From positions 189,095-253,094 of the forward strand of contig UESW01001865.1 in the NCBI GenBank assembly GCA_900491605.1: a stretch of DNA of 64,000 bases. Reading direction: 5' to 3'. Position 1 is the first letter of the stretch. Each line of letters starts with the position of its first letter. Under the pieces are notes generated by a model. The model made no database searches. It was not told the DNA's origin and saw only the letters and a list, made by a program, of their open reading frames with translations. A program made the translations under genes and the position numbers. Below, piece after piece: positions 32,326 to 44,210 of the stretch. Origin of the DNA: Calamus simplicifolius. Taxonomy: Eukaryota > Streptophyta > Magnoliopsida > Arecales > Arecaceae.

Positions 32326-34913
32326 GGAAAGCCTCGGCATAGGTCGCGTCTTGTTCGCCCCGAAATAGGGCAAGCTTCCCTTCAGCCTCAGCAACCTGGC
32401 CCCGAAGTGAGGTGACTCGCTCTTCAACCTCAGCGACCCGCCCTTCGAGCTCCAAGCTCCTCCGATGACTCGACGCTGGTTCTCCTTGCAAGCTTTCTAA
32501 TTGACCTTGGCCCTCGAGTCTCTCCTTCTCCATCTGTCAGCACAGAGTTAGCCAGTGCAGTAATAAGATAATAGGAGAAGTTAAAGAGACGACATCGTAC
32601 CTCTTCCTTCTGTCGAGCTAATCTCCTGGTCAATTCCTCGACCTCGCCGAAGGCCCTCAGCTTGTCGGCCTTAACCTGCTCGATCCTGTCCTTGAGGTCA
32701 TTGATCCTCGACTACCTGCTGTTAGCTTCTTCTCTGGACTGGGAGAGCTCATCGTCGAGATTGGCTATTTTCTCTTGATGTCAGTTGATCCTATCATCCC
32801 TGGCGATAATGCAATGTTGCAGCTGCCGGATCTTCTCCTCCGTCTCGCCGAGCATTCTATTCAAGCGATTTTTCTCCTCGACAGCTTCTTTCTTCAGCCT
32901 GTCTTGACTCTCGTCAAACTATTTTTTAACAGTTTCCATTTCTCCAGTATGCCTAGATTTGATCTGCGATAGCTCCAAGCATGCTTCGTCATACCTCGTT
33001 CGGAGCCCGCACAGCTCCTCAACTTCAAGCCTCAACTTGGACATGTCATCGAGGGCAGCCTGATGTAGTCCCCTCGCCCTCGCCAAGTTCTCGTTGCGAT
33101 GTCCAGAACCCGCTCAAGTTTGTTAGATGCCTCCGCTCGCAATCTGAGCTCAGTGCTGACTTTCTTAGCCTGGGCACTGGCCCCTGCTGCCAGATTCAAG
33201 TGCCAGCATAGCGCCCTAGTGATCAAAGTACTCTATGAAATGAAACACTGATAAGAAAGCACAATCAAGTCAACCTAGAAGGCACCCATTGCTCTGGAAT
33301 AGCAACTTATCCGAGAAGCGTAGGACCTAGCGAGCCCCATAAGGGCAGAGTTGTCAATTTCAGGGAGAAGATGGACATCCTTCGCCACATTTCGCTGACC
33401 AAACGCGGCGTCGATGAGGTCTAGGTCCGCAAATTCATTCGTCGAAGGACCTGCGCCGGATACAACGCCGACCTCATCAGGGCAGCGAACGCCGCCTTGA
33501 TGGCTGGGTCCAAACCACCGGGCTGCCCATCCGAAGGACTAGGCCGGGCAATCTCAGGCTGAGAAGCTTTCAACCTTCTGGCCTCCTTCAGAAAAATTTT
33601 GGCCTGAGATTCCTTGGGTACCTCGGCCAGCTCAGGCGCCAATTTTCCCGAAACCTTGGTGGGAGAAGCTTCAACTGGAAGATTCTTATCTTGTCCTCTC
33701 CCCTCATCCGAGATTTTCTCCTCGATCGCCTCAGCAATCGCAATCGCTCCCTCCTGTTCTCCCGCCGAAGCTAGAGACATTATCTCACTTGGGGAAGGAA
33801 CCCCCAGGATACCGACCTCTGCCGAGCCTGGCAATAACTCATCCCCAAGAGAGGGCACTACCGGATGAGCACACGAAGCCTCGTCCGGGCTGTCCACTAT
33901 CTCCACCACCAAAGGACAAGGGATCTCAGCAACCTTTCCAGAGTCCTCCTCTGCTCTCTGCTCCTCCGACATGACTATCGCTTCTTCCCCCGATTGAGGG
34001 AAGCCCTCTCTCACTACCGGCTCTCCCACATCCTCTTTCTTTGATGGTAAGGAGCGCGGGCTAGCCTTGACTTGCCCAGCCTCCGGCGAGTGCTCTTCAG
34101 AAAGACGGACCTTCTTCTCAGGCTTATGCCTTTCCACACTACTAGTTCCTCTCGGGCACTTGCCCAACCCTTCCTTATACGGCCCGTCAGTGCAGATCTC
34201 TTGGCTGCAAGCGCAGTGGGCGAACAATCAGACCGAGATATACTCACTCGAGTGAAATCAATGGAAGGAAAAAAGAAAAGACTTACTGTGTACGTCGACA
34301 GGGCTAAGTCCGGTGGCCAAAAGAGCCTCCTCTGATAGTAAGTCATTAGCCGAGAACATTCGGCCGTCACAAAGGACCTCTAGGTTCTCCTTCTCCTATT
34401 TGGATAGGACTGGATGCGTTTCCATATCCCTGATAAAGCTCCCCTATCCCCATGGGAAGCCGGAGCTGATGTTCCCCTCGGCGATAAAAAATTGGACCTT
34501 CCACTCCTTTATGGACGACGACTTATCCATGATCGTCTTGAATGATTTTCGAGGTCCGATATAGGACCACTCCGAGTTCCTTCCGGACATCAGATGATAG
34601 AGAGCACGGAACAGGGGAAGAGTTGCTGTTACCTGAACCCGGCTGCACATCGAGATAAACCCGATGATGCTGCGCCAGCTATTAGGAGCTACCATTATCG
34701 GACAGATGTTGTAAAACCTCATGATCTCCTTCGCTATGGGATGAAGGGGGAACTAGAGGCCTGCCTTCAAGCTATCTTCATAAAGAAAGATCCCACGCTC
34801 AGTTCTTGCGAGACCCTATGCTCGGGCTCCGGCAGCCGCAAGAGGATATCCGAGGGAATGCCATATTTCTGGCGTATTCTTCCCAAATCCTCAGCAACAA
34901 TCTCTGAAGCCAT
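32326..34913 (-). pseudogene. Tat-3 antisense gene (aORF-3), fused to gag at its 3' end
   Basis: Start at 34913 (MASEIVAEDLGRIRQKYGIP), the best-preserved N-terminus of the four copies; then LPEPEHRVS, a frame change near 34790, and EIMRFYNICPIMVAPNSW. Intron 1 (34205-34286, GT-AG) lies where the other copies have theirs. Exon 2 (acidic, to about 33421) ends AALMRSALYPAQV; intron 2 would be 33233-33310 but its donor is AT instead of GT, so splicing is probably lost. Exon 3 begins STLITRALCWHLNLAAGA, matching SALIMRALKWRLHLAVGA of Tat-2. The last exon is a coiled coil (VAEVEERVTSLRGQVAEAEG) that runs on in frame into the gag leader. Confidence 0.75.
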
Positions 34914-35316
34914 GTCGCTAGGACTCACCATGCTATTGGTCGAAAGAAATGCTGAGCGAGGTTACAAAGGAAACAGGGGAACAAGATTCTTCAAGAAGAA
35001 ATGAAAGAGCGCTGCAAACGGGAATGGCACTGTTACGGCTTTTTTTTTTGCCAAAGGAAACCGCCCAAAGAGAAGATAAGGTGTCTTAATCGAAACACCC
35101 GGAACCGCCATCGCAAGCGCCGTGAAAATCGGGATTTGATACGTGGCGCTTCCCCAACCATTGCCCCAAAGAAATGGTGGATTCATCCCGTAAAGGCATG
35201 GCGACCGCGCAACATTAATTAGGGCATCATTATGCAGGTTGTCAAATATTCCAGGCCCTTTCATTCAGATCTTGCCATATGGAACTATACTCCCTACGCC
35301 CGAACCTACGCTTCGA

Positions 35317-35336
35317 ACTAGGGAGTGGGGGGCATG
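35317..35336 (+). other. Polypurine tract of Tat-3
   Basis: CTAGGGAGTGGGGGGCATG directly before the 3' LTR; purine-rich run of the type that primes plus-strand synthesis. Confidence 0.75.
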
Positions 35337-36170
35337 TGTTGAGGGGTAAAATCACCATCGCATTAATAATTGTGCAAGAGGTTAGGATCAACGCTGAATC
35401 CTGGCTCTCACTCGCTGTGCGTGCCCACTAGAAATGAGTCAGCCGCTATACCTCGGCCCTAGCCGAGCTATCCACCGTGCCTCGCCAGTCGAGCTATTAT
35501 CACACCCCCACAGGCCGAGCTATCCCATACCTCGGTAAATTTAGTCTCACCATACTTCGGCAGATTCAGCCATCTTCTATACTTCGGCCCGACCGAGGTA
35601 TTCAAGCACCTCTGCGGGAACACACCTAGACTAACAAGATTTCAAATAGAAAATCATGCCTATGCTACCAGAAATGGCCTAGAGCCTATGTAGTCCCTGA
35701 ATCTTGAAGCATCGTCTGCCCTTCCTGGCCGTTGATCCTCTAACCAACCGATACGGATCCTACCGGCACTGTAACAACCTGATTCGAATCAGCTTCGAAT
35801 CCCAACAACTTTCAGACCCTCTGTGACATGTCCAAGGAATCAGGTGATCGCCTATAACTATCACAGCCCCAGATCCCCTCATATATGCCATTCTGCACAC
35901 TCAAGGCACACGCATGCTTGCTCACCCCTTGTCACCATTAACGCTTTGCTCAAAGCTCTCGTAAGGTTACCCTGGAGAGACTCTTTAGCGAGAGTCTTCT
36001 TTCATATTTGTTGATCGCTGATCCCCGCTAACTTGAGCGTCGGAGGGTCTTCCGCAGAGGGCCACCCCCAACGCCTCTTGCGTGAGGACTGTTTTGCAGA
36101 TCCACCCAGGAGGGAGCCCATGCTGAAGCTCGATCGCGCTTGAGTTAGAGGACATATTTCAGCACCAACA
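35337..36170 (+). repeat. Tat-3 3' LTR (834 bp)
   Basis: TGTTGAGGGG...CAGCACCAACA, followed by target duplication attct. The TATA box is changed to TATAACTA at 35853-35860 (TATAAATA in the 5' LTR). Moderately diverged from the 5' copy, so an old insertion. Confidence 0.92.
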
Positions 36171-37206
36171 ATTCTGAAAAATTTTATAATTTTCTTGATG
36201 GCATGTTAAAGCAATCAAAGAGACTTCGTGTTTTGGATTTATCATGCAATCTCACGGAGCTGACAAATTTACCGGGTGCTACAGTGTGTTACCACATCTA
36301 CAGTACTCGAGCTATGCTATCTGCCAGTGCTGAAGTTGCGATCATGCCTCTCTAAAAAAGGTTACCAGATGACATGAACAAATTCATAAACTTGCAGCAT
36401 TTGTATGGTGGAGCGGACAAAATTTCTTTAATTATTGGGATTGGAGGTCTCACCGACCTTCAAGAATTAGAGGGATTCCGAGCCGCGAAGTAGTGGCGAC
36501 ATGAGATTGGGGAGTTGAATGACTTGAAAAATCAATTGCTACAGAAGTCATCCTGGCGTGGAGGAGATATGCTGAAGTCAGTGCGGCTCTGGGGTATCAG
36601 ATTTCTTTCAGATGGTGGAACCTAAGCTTCTCGCCCATCTAAAATTAATTCGTCTAGAATCTTGTGGCAGGTCGGGGGGGTGTCCGACCATCTGGGCCGC
36701 TGCCCTTCCTCAAGGACCTTCGGATTGCTGCGAGGCCTTCCATAAAACAAGTTGCTCGCTAGGAGGCTTGTGGTGATACGGGGTTGGCATTTCCATTCCT
36801 AGATGTGCTTATCTTTAATATATGTAATGCGTGGGACGAGTGGCTGGAAGCAGATGGCACGCAATATATACCTCGCCTCCGTTTGCTCCACATCTAGAGA
36901 TGCTTGAGAAGCTGGGAAAGTACCCCTCACTCTTCCTGTCCGCATCTTTTGTAGAGCTCAGAATCGTAGACTGGTCGTGACTTCGGCAGTGCACTGTTCT
37001 AGAGATCACCCGTTACCGCCCCAAGTGTCTCTTTGTTTATCAAATTTAAGCACGCCCAGAAATCAAGTTGGTTGGGGGAGTACGGTTGCTCACCACTCTT
37101 GAAAGACTAGAACTTGTAGACACCCTAAGCTCATCGAGTCCTCAGAGCTTGGGTAGCTGTACAAGGAGCAGCAGGCACCACACGAATTCTCAATTATCTC
37201 CGCATG

Positions 37207-37930
37207 TGTAGAGCCTGGTGTAGTACTCCAAAACTTAAATCCTAGGGTGGAGGTTTGTAGGCTCCACAGGGTTAAGGCCCAGGTTGTTGGGTCTTGAGGG
37301 GGCTAGTCTATCATTGGGCTGGGTTTGGGCCCAAGGTGTGGATTGGTCCAAGGAAGTTTTTTAGGGTTTATTATCCATATAATAAGGCACCGGTTCATGT
37401 GTGGTGTTGGTTTTATTTTGGTGGCCGTCATGGGGACGGGTTATATATAGTCATGTAACGATGATGATTATAGATGAATGAAAGAAACCCTTTTCTCCCT
37501 AGAATAAGCTATCCCTTCTCTTTCTCCTCCTCTCTTTCTCACATATAGATGCCCTAGGTTTCTAGGGTTTTATTGCTACCATCTCTGCCCTAGCCATCTT
37601 CTTGGAGCCGCCTCTCTCAAAGAAGGAGAAGGAAGAAACCCTAGCAGCACCTTCTTCTTGGGCAACGTCTCTTGATTTTCTGGATCAGATCTGAAGGTTC
37701 ACGTGAGGAAGAAGAGAGGCCACGACCCTCTCTTACAATCTTGGGGCAAAAGAAACAAAGGAAAATCCTAGTTGCTAATCAATCTGGGAAGATTACCAAG
37801 ATCAAGATCCAAAATTCTGCTGCAGAAATTTTAGCAGGGATATCATCTCGCTTCCGCATCTCCACACGACTTGGGGCTGGTCGAATGCGTGCTATGCTCC
37901 AAGGGTAGAAAGAGGACGATCCACTCTTCA
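37207..37930 (+). repeat. Copia-2 5' LTR (724 bp)
   Basis: TGTAGAGCCTGG...CACTCTTCA, followed by the primer-binding site. TATATATAG near 37441 is the likely TATA box. A short open frame at 37672-37908 occurs in both LTRs and is not a gene. Confidence 0.95.
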
Positions 37931-37931
37931 T

Positions 37932-37945
37932 TTGGTATCAGAGCC
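37932..37945 (+). other. Primer-binding site of Copia-2
   Basis: TTGGTATCAGAGCC two bases after the LTR; matches initiator-Met tRNA 3' end exactly. Confidence 0.93.
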
Positions 37946-38066
37946 TTGGTGATTTGGTGAAGAAAAGATTGGATCTTGGGCGTTTCTTGGTAAGATATCA
38001 AACCAGAAATTTCTGCAGCAAGTTTAATTTTCTGTTTTTGTTGTGTGCATTGTTTCTTGGTTGGAT

Positions 38067-41000
38067 ATGGCATCTAGTAGCTTTAAATTCGATTTTGAAA
38101 AGTATGATGGCAAGGGGAACTTCACCCTATGGCAGCAAAGGGTGAAGGATTTATTGGTACAGCAAAGGATTTATAAGGTCTTGGTGAAACAAAGACCAGA
38201 TAATGTAAGTCGTGAGGATTGGGAGGAGTTAGAGGAGATTGCATTTAGCACAATCAGGATGTGCTTGGCTGATCAAGTCTTGCCGGAGATTTGCACGCAG
38301 ACCACGGCAAGGGGGCTATGGGAAACTTTAGAGAACACTTACATGGGAAAGAGTATGACAAACAAGTTGTGGTTGAAGAAACAGTTGTACAGCTTGAGAA
38401 TGCCTGAGGGAGGAGATCTTGTGGCCCATATTCAGAAATTCAATCAAGTGTGCTCAGAGGTGATGAGCCTTGATGTGAAGATTGATGAAGAAGACAAGAC
38501 CCTCATCTTGTTTGTTCGCTACCCAGTTCCTATGATGGTCTGATTACAACCTTGGTGTATGGGAAGGAGACCCTGAATTATGAAGAGGTTGTGGGGGTGC
38601 TGAGATCAAACCAGCAAAGAGAAAAAATTCGCATGGGAAACTCTAACACAGAGGTACTTGCTGTGAATGAGAGGCAAGAAAGACCCTGGGAAAAGGTTAG
38701 AGGCAAGTCCAAAGGCAGATCTAAGTCTCGGGGCAAGCAGAAAGCATGGAAGTGTTACAAGTGTCATCAGATTGGTCATCTGAAGAGAAATTGCCCACTT
38801 CTGAAAAATGAGAAGGGGAAGGGCATTTTCAAGGGAGGTTCAGCCAGCAATGGTGATGCAAATTCATCTGAAGACAGTGAAGATGATGTACTGGTAGTTT
38901 CAGATGAGACCAAGAAGTGTGATAGTTGTTGGACACTTGACTCAGCATGTTCTCACCATTATACTTCGCATAGGGAGTGGTTTGCAACTTATGAAGAATC
39001 TGATGGAGGGAGTGTATGCCTTGGTGATAATCATCCTTGTAAGGTTGCTGGAGTTGGAAGCATAAGGGTGAGGATGTATGATGGGGTTATAAGGACTTTA
39101 ACCAATGTCAAACATGTCCCGGAGTTGAAGAAGAATCTAATTTCTTTGGGCTACCTGGAGAAGCATGGGTATGCTTTTGGAAGCCAGCCGGGGAGTGGAT
39201 GTTTGAGGATAACCAAGGGTGCATTAGTGGTTATGAAAGGAAGAAGGTTGGAAAATAATCTCTATCAGATGGAAGGCTCAGTGGGCATAGATGGTGCAGA
39301 GGTGCTAGCAGCGGCACAGGAGGAACAGTTGGTCTATAAACTGTGGCACTATCGAATGGGACACATGAGTGATAAAGGGCTTATAGAACTCAGCAAAAGA
39401 GGTCTGATTCCATCACTTAAGAAGGAGGATAATGACATTTGTGAGCCCTGTATTTATGGCAAACAACATAGGGTAAGATTTGCCAGCAGTTCCAAGCAGA
39501 GTGAAGGTATTCTGGAACTAGTTCACTCAGATGTATGGGGACCGGCCCCTGTGTCAGCCAGAGGTGGGGCTAAGTATTTTTTAACTTTCATTGATGACTA
39601 CTCCAGGAAGGTATGGGTATATCTGATAAGAGAAAAATCAGAGGTATTTGCCCGGTTTAAAGCTTAGAGAGTTGGTGTTGAAAAGGAGACAGGAAAACCA
39701 GTGAAGTGTTTGAGATCTGACAATGGAGGGGAGTATACAAGCAATGAATTCAGAAGCTACTGTGAGGAAAATGGGATCCAACACCATTACACAGTAAGGA
39801 TGACTCCCCAGCAGAATGGTGTGGCAGAGAGGATGAATCGTACATTGACAGAGAAGGCTAGGTGTTTGAGGCTGCAGGCATCACTGCCCAAGGTCTTTTG
39901 GGGTGATGCAATTATGTTCTCTGGTTTTCTTGTTAACAGGTCCCCTAATAGAAAACTTGATGGAGGCATTCCAGAGGAGATCTGGAGTGGGAAGAAGGTG
40001 GAGCTTGGACACCTAAGGATTTTTGGTTGCCCAGCCTATGCACATGTGGAGGCAACTGAAAGGAGCAAGCTGGACCCAAAATCACAAAGGCTGATCTTCA
40101 TCGGGTATCCACAGGGAGTTAAAGGCTATTTGCTATGGAGTTCAGATTCACAGAAGTGTATCATCAGTAGAGACATTATTTTTGATGAGAAGAGCATCTT
40201 GAAGAGGTCAGAGATTGCAGATGGAGCTGAAAAGGCTGAACAGGACAGCAGTGGACAGCATTGGCTGACAGGTGATGTACCTTCTACTTCTACTTCAAAA
40301 CATGCTTCTTTTGAGGTGGAGTTTGGTATGAATGTTCCAATACATGTAAAGGATCAGCCACAAGAGCCATCAATCCAAAAGGAGGTGCAGGTGGAGTCAC
40401 ACACTTCAGCTTTGAGAGATGATCAAAGGGGTGTGGCACTACACAAGGCAAAGCGTACCATCATCAAACCTGCTCGATATCGCATTGAGGACATGATTTC
40501 CTATGCTCTAATCATTGCAAATGAAGATCCAGAGACCTTCCAAGAAGCCATGGAAAGTTCAGAAAGAGACTCATGGATGCAGGCCATGATGGAGGAGATG
40601 GAGTCCCTGGAAAAGAACAAGACATGGCAGCTAGTGGATCTACCTAGAGATGCTCGGGCCATTGGTTCAAAATGGGTGTTCACAAAGAAGGAGGCACCTT
40701 CAGAGCAAGGTGGAGTCAGATACAAAGCAAGGCATGTTGCTAAGGGGTTCTCACAGAGAGAGAGAGTGGACTACACAGAGGTATTCTCTCCAGTGGTACG
40801 TCATGCTTCAATTCGTGTGTTGTTATCTCTCGTAGCACAACATGGTATGGAGTTGCAGCAGATGGACGTGAAGACGGCTTTCTTACATTGGAGTCTAGAG
40901 GAGAGGATATACATGAAGCAACCAGAGGGTTTCAAGAAATCTGGATTGGAAGAAAAAGTGTGTCTACTAAAGAAATCGCTCTATGGTTTGAAGCAGTCAC

Positions 41001-42202
41001 CCCGTCAGTGGTACAAAAGGTTTGACACTTTTATTTTGGGCCTTGGATTTTCTAGATGTGAACATGATACTTGTGTCTATGTGAAAGATGTGGATGAGGA
41101 TGATGCACTGTATCTCCTTCTGTATGTGGATGATATGCTCATTGCCAGCAGGAGTGTTGAAGCAGTGAATAGACTGAAATATGCATTATCAACAGAATTT
41201 GAAATGAAGAATTTGGGGTCAGCTAGGAAGATACTTGGGATGGAAATTTACAGAGATAGGACCAAGGGAATTCTACACTTATCATTGGGTGGATATATTC
41301 ACAAGGTGTTGGAGAGGTTTGGGATGGATAAGGCCAAACCAGTTGGAACACCTTTGGCTAGTCACATGTCTCTTTCTAAGTTACAGAACCCGCAGACAGA
41401 TGAAGAGAAAGAGTACATGGAGAGAGTTCCATATGCCAGTGCCGTGGGCAGCATTATGTATGCTATGGTGTGTTGCAGGCCTGACATAGCATATGCAGTG
41501 AGCCAGGTGAGCAGATTCATGGCGAACCCAGGGAAGGAGCACTGGAAGGCACTCAAGTGGATTTTGAGGTACTTTCAGGGAACTCGTGGACTTGGTCTAA
41601 TTTTTGGGCAGCAAGATAGATCCAAGGAGAAATCTAATATCCCAAGTAAGTCATTAGGTCCATTGGAAGGATTTGTGGATGCAAATTTTGTAGGTGATCT
41701 GGATACAAGAAGGTCTACCACAGGGTATGTGTTCAGCATGTATGGTGGATTAATTTCTTGAAGATCAACCCTTCAACCTATTACAGCTTTGTCTACAACA
41801 GAAGCTGAATATATAGGGATTACAGAGGCTGCCAAGGAGGCTCTTTGGTTAAAGAGACTCATCATGGAAATGGGGGTGAAGCAGGGTACAGTATTGTTAC
41901 ACAGTGATAGTCAGAGTGCCCTGCAGTTGGCTCAGAACCCAATCTATCATGCACGCACAAAGCATATAGATGTGAGGTATCACAGGATCAGAGAATTGGT
42001 GGAAGAAGGTGAAGTGGAGTTGGTAAAAGTTCATACAAAGAAGAACCAGGCAGATGCACTTACGAAGACTCTTCCACGGGATAGCTTTCTCTCATGTGTG
42101 ACACTGATGGGTCTGAGGGAATGTGCAGATTTTTTAACAGCTTTGAAGCACCAAGGTGAAGATTGTAGAGTCTGGTATGGTACTCCAAAGCTTAAATCCT
42201 AG
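38067..42202 (+). pseudogene. gag-pol: Copia-2 gag-pol, three lesions
   Basis: One polyprotein of about 1378 codons. Start at 38067 (MASSSFKFDFEKYDGKGNF), a standard Tork/Tnt1 gag start. Zinc knuckle CYKCHQIGHLKRNC near 38753; protease WTLDSACSHHYTS near 38930; integrase HYRMGH, CEPCIYGKQ, then SDVWGP, RSDNGGEY and GVAERMNRT; RT YVDDMLIAS at 41124; RNase H TTEAEYIGI near 41800 and LTKTLPRDSF near 42060. Lesions: a one-base loss near 38510, TAG at 39665-39667 and TGA at 41759-41761, both stops at Trp codons. The stop codon at 42200-42202 lies 36 bp inside the 3' LTR. All catalytic motifs are intact. Confidence 0.95.
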
Positions 42203-42887
42203 GGTGGAGGTTTGTAGGCTCCACAGGGTTAAGGCCCAGGTTGTTGGGTCTTGAGGGGGCTAGTCTATCATTGGGCTGGGTTTGGGCCCAAGGTGTGGAT
42301 TGGTCCAAGGGAGTTTTTTAGGGTTTATTATCCATATAATAAGGCATCGGTTCATGTGTGGTGTTGGTTTTATTTTGGTGGCCGTCATGGGGACGGGTTA
42401 TATATAGTCATGTAACGATGATGATTATAGATGAATGAAAGAAATCCTTTTCTCCCTAGAATAAGCTATCCCTTCTCTTTCTCCTCCTTTTTTTCTCACG
42501 TATAGATGCCCTAGGTTTCTAGGGTTTTATTGCTGCCATCTCTGCCCTAGCCATCTTCTTGGAGCCGCCTCTCTCAAAGAAGGAGAAGGAAGAAACCCTA
42601 GCAGCACCTTCTTCTTGGGCAACGTCTCTTGATTTTCTGGATCAGATCTGAAGGTTCACGTGAGGAAGAAGAGAGGCCACGACCCTCTCTTACAATCTTG
42701 GGGCAAAAGAAACCAAGGAAAATCCTAGTTGCTAATCAATCTGGGAAGATTACCAAGATCAAGATCCAAAATTCTGCTGCAAAAATTTTAGCAGGGATAT
42801 CATCTCGCTTCCGCATCTCCACACGACTTGGAGCTGGTCGAATGCGTGCTATGCTCCAAGGGTAGAAAGAGGACGATCCACTCTTCA
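42164..42887 (+). repeat. Copia-2 3' LTR (724 bp)
   Basis: TGTAGAGTCTGG...CACTCTTCA, preceded by the purine-rich tract ACCAAGGTGAAGAT and followed by gcatg. Same length as the 5' copy. Confidence 0.95.
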
Positions 42888-43161
42888 GCATGGATGACAG
42901 GATCCTACTTAAAATCTGAGAGTTATGATGTTGGGAAGCCTTCCCTCGGTTGCCTCCCTTCAACAGCTAGAGATTATGGAACGGCCGCAGCTTTGAAGTT
43001 GAGCATGTTTTAACTGCCCCAGTATTAGCTCACTGCCAGAAAATGGCTTATCTACTTCAGTCCAAGAAATACAGGTCGTGGGATGCCCTCTATGGAAGGA
43101 TCGATGCCAAAAAGGAGGAGCTAAATGGCCTCAGTTTTCTCACATCCCTTACATGAATTAA

Positions 43162-44210
43162 CTTGTTTTAATTGTGAGCTTACGCTTGACTGGAGACTTA
43201 TTTGTCTTGTTTTTTCAATATTCTTTAGGTGGTAGCGCCGTGGAGTGGCCTTGCAACGGCGTAGCGGTGCCTTTGAAATAAGAATAGGACAAATTGTTCA
43301 GGATCTCAAATGACTTATTCTCCTGGCATATCATTATTGGGTCGTAATGTAGAACAAATGTCACAGAGGCTGGCGTCGTTCACCAACTGATATCCACAAT
43401 AGTGAGAACCTTGGAGAGGAACCAACTTAGCACAAACACTGGAAGAGCATATTGATTTGCTAGTCATGTGCCTGTAATAAGCCTACTTTAACTAAGAGGG
43501 TAGTTGTGATGTTCCTATTATGCTATTATCATCCACTGAATGTGCAACATGTTTCTTGACTCATAATAGTAAAATGTATATTTACTTGCAGTGCACCTCG
43601 AGTTATGATGTGGCCTTTGCTGGTAGCGAATATAGTTTCCCCCATGTAATGCTAACAGCATGTTATATTCAATTTTTCAGGCCTTCTCACTCTCACCAGT
43701 TCTAATAATTGTAATGTGGATGGGTTTCGCTCTTCTTTTATTTAATGAACTTCCCACTCGAGGATTTTTTCCCATGGCAGCCAAGTCCTCCATGCAAATT
43801 GAGGCTTATCTGAATTTGCCAATGTTGTTTCAAACTGGCCATTGTCATCTCATCTGCCTCTGAAGAAACTACAGAAGAAGCCACAGCTGAGTGCAACATA
43901 TTGAATTTCACATCATATATTTGGGGCTTTTGTGGCATTTTTAATCTTGTTCATTCCAGTTGTTATGAAGTTCAGCCTCGTGTATGATGTATGAAAGTCT
44001 AAGCTTGACATTGTTTCTGGGAGACTTGGAGCTTTGACAAATCGTATGACCAAATACTTGGATCTTTTTGCAGTTGGCTAACCTATAGAGTGATGACATC
44101 GACACTGGTATACTTTGTGCTTTGTTTGCAAGTAACCATCACGGATGATTAAGAAGTGGTTGCTGGATGCTCAAATGGGGTCCAAGTTATAGGAGCTCTG
44201 TTTGTGTTTA
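43162..44210. other. 3' flank of NLR-B
   Basis: No protein recognised. 43570-44185 is duplicated at 28600-30481 (without the solo LTR), and contains T-rich tracts ending in CAG that look like splice acceptors, so it may once have been a 3' UTR or intron of the NLR unit. Confidence 0.6.

Larger units (their letters stand above)
30530..36170 (+). mobile_element. Tat-3: non-autonomous Tat-type element with inverted gag
   Basis: Both LTRs (30530-31393 and 35337-36170) are present, with target duplication attct at 30525-30529 and 36171-36175. Between them lie a primer-binding site, an inverted gag piece with its own primer-binding site (31420 to about 32320), the antisense aORF (34913 down to about 32330) and a polypurine tract. 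Protease, RT, RNase H and integrase are absent, so it must have moved with proteins of a relative. Total 5.6 kb. It interrupts the LRR of NLR-B. Confidence 0.9.
37207..42887 (+). mobile_element. Copia-2: nearly intact Tork/Tnt1-like Ty1/copia element
   Basis: Two 724-bp LTRs, target duplication gcatg (37202-37206 and 42888-42892), a perfect initiator-Met primer-binding site and a complete gag-pol with only three lesions. By eye the LTRs differ at 14 of 724 positions, 13 of them transitions (about 1.9 percent), so it is the youngest datable insertion here. It sits in the LRR remnant of NLR-B. Length 5681 bp. Confidence 0.95.
30482..43161 (+). pseudogene. NLR-B: LRR remnant of an NBS-LRR gene split by two retrotransposons
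   Basis: Three pieces remain: 30482-30529, 36176-37206 and 42893-43161. The first reads LENLRSILLFGDYDS; after Tat-3 is removed the frame goes on into EKFYNFLDGMLKQSKRLRVLD, which matches NLR-C (KEFYKVLRDIL...SLRVLDLS). The middle piece keeps LPDDMNKFINLQHLY and GGLTDLQELEGF with stops. The last piece ends NCPSISSLPENGLSTS and GAKWPQFSHIP, the usual C-terminus of plant NLRs, with stop at 43159-43161 and a one-base shift near 43011. The CC and NB-ARC parts are missing altogether. Dead gene; family certain. Confidence 0.85.

Noticed and set aside
37672..37908. 78-codon frame present again at 42629-42865
   Set aside because: Both copies lie inside the LTRs of Copia-2 and need no gene to explain their similarity.
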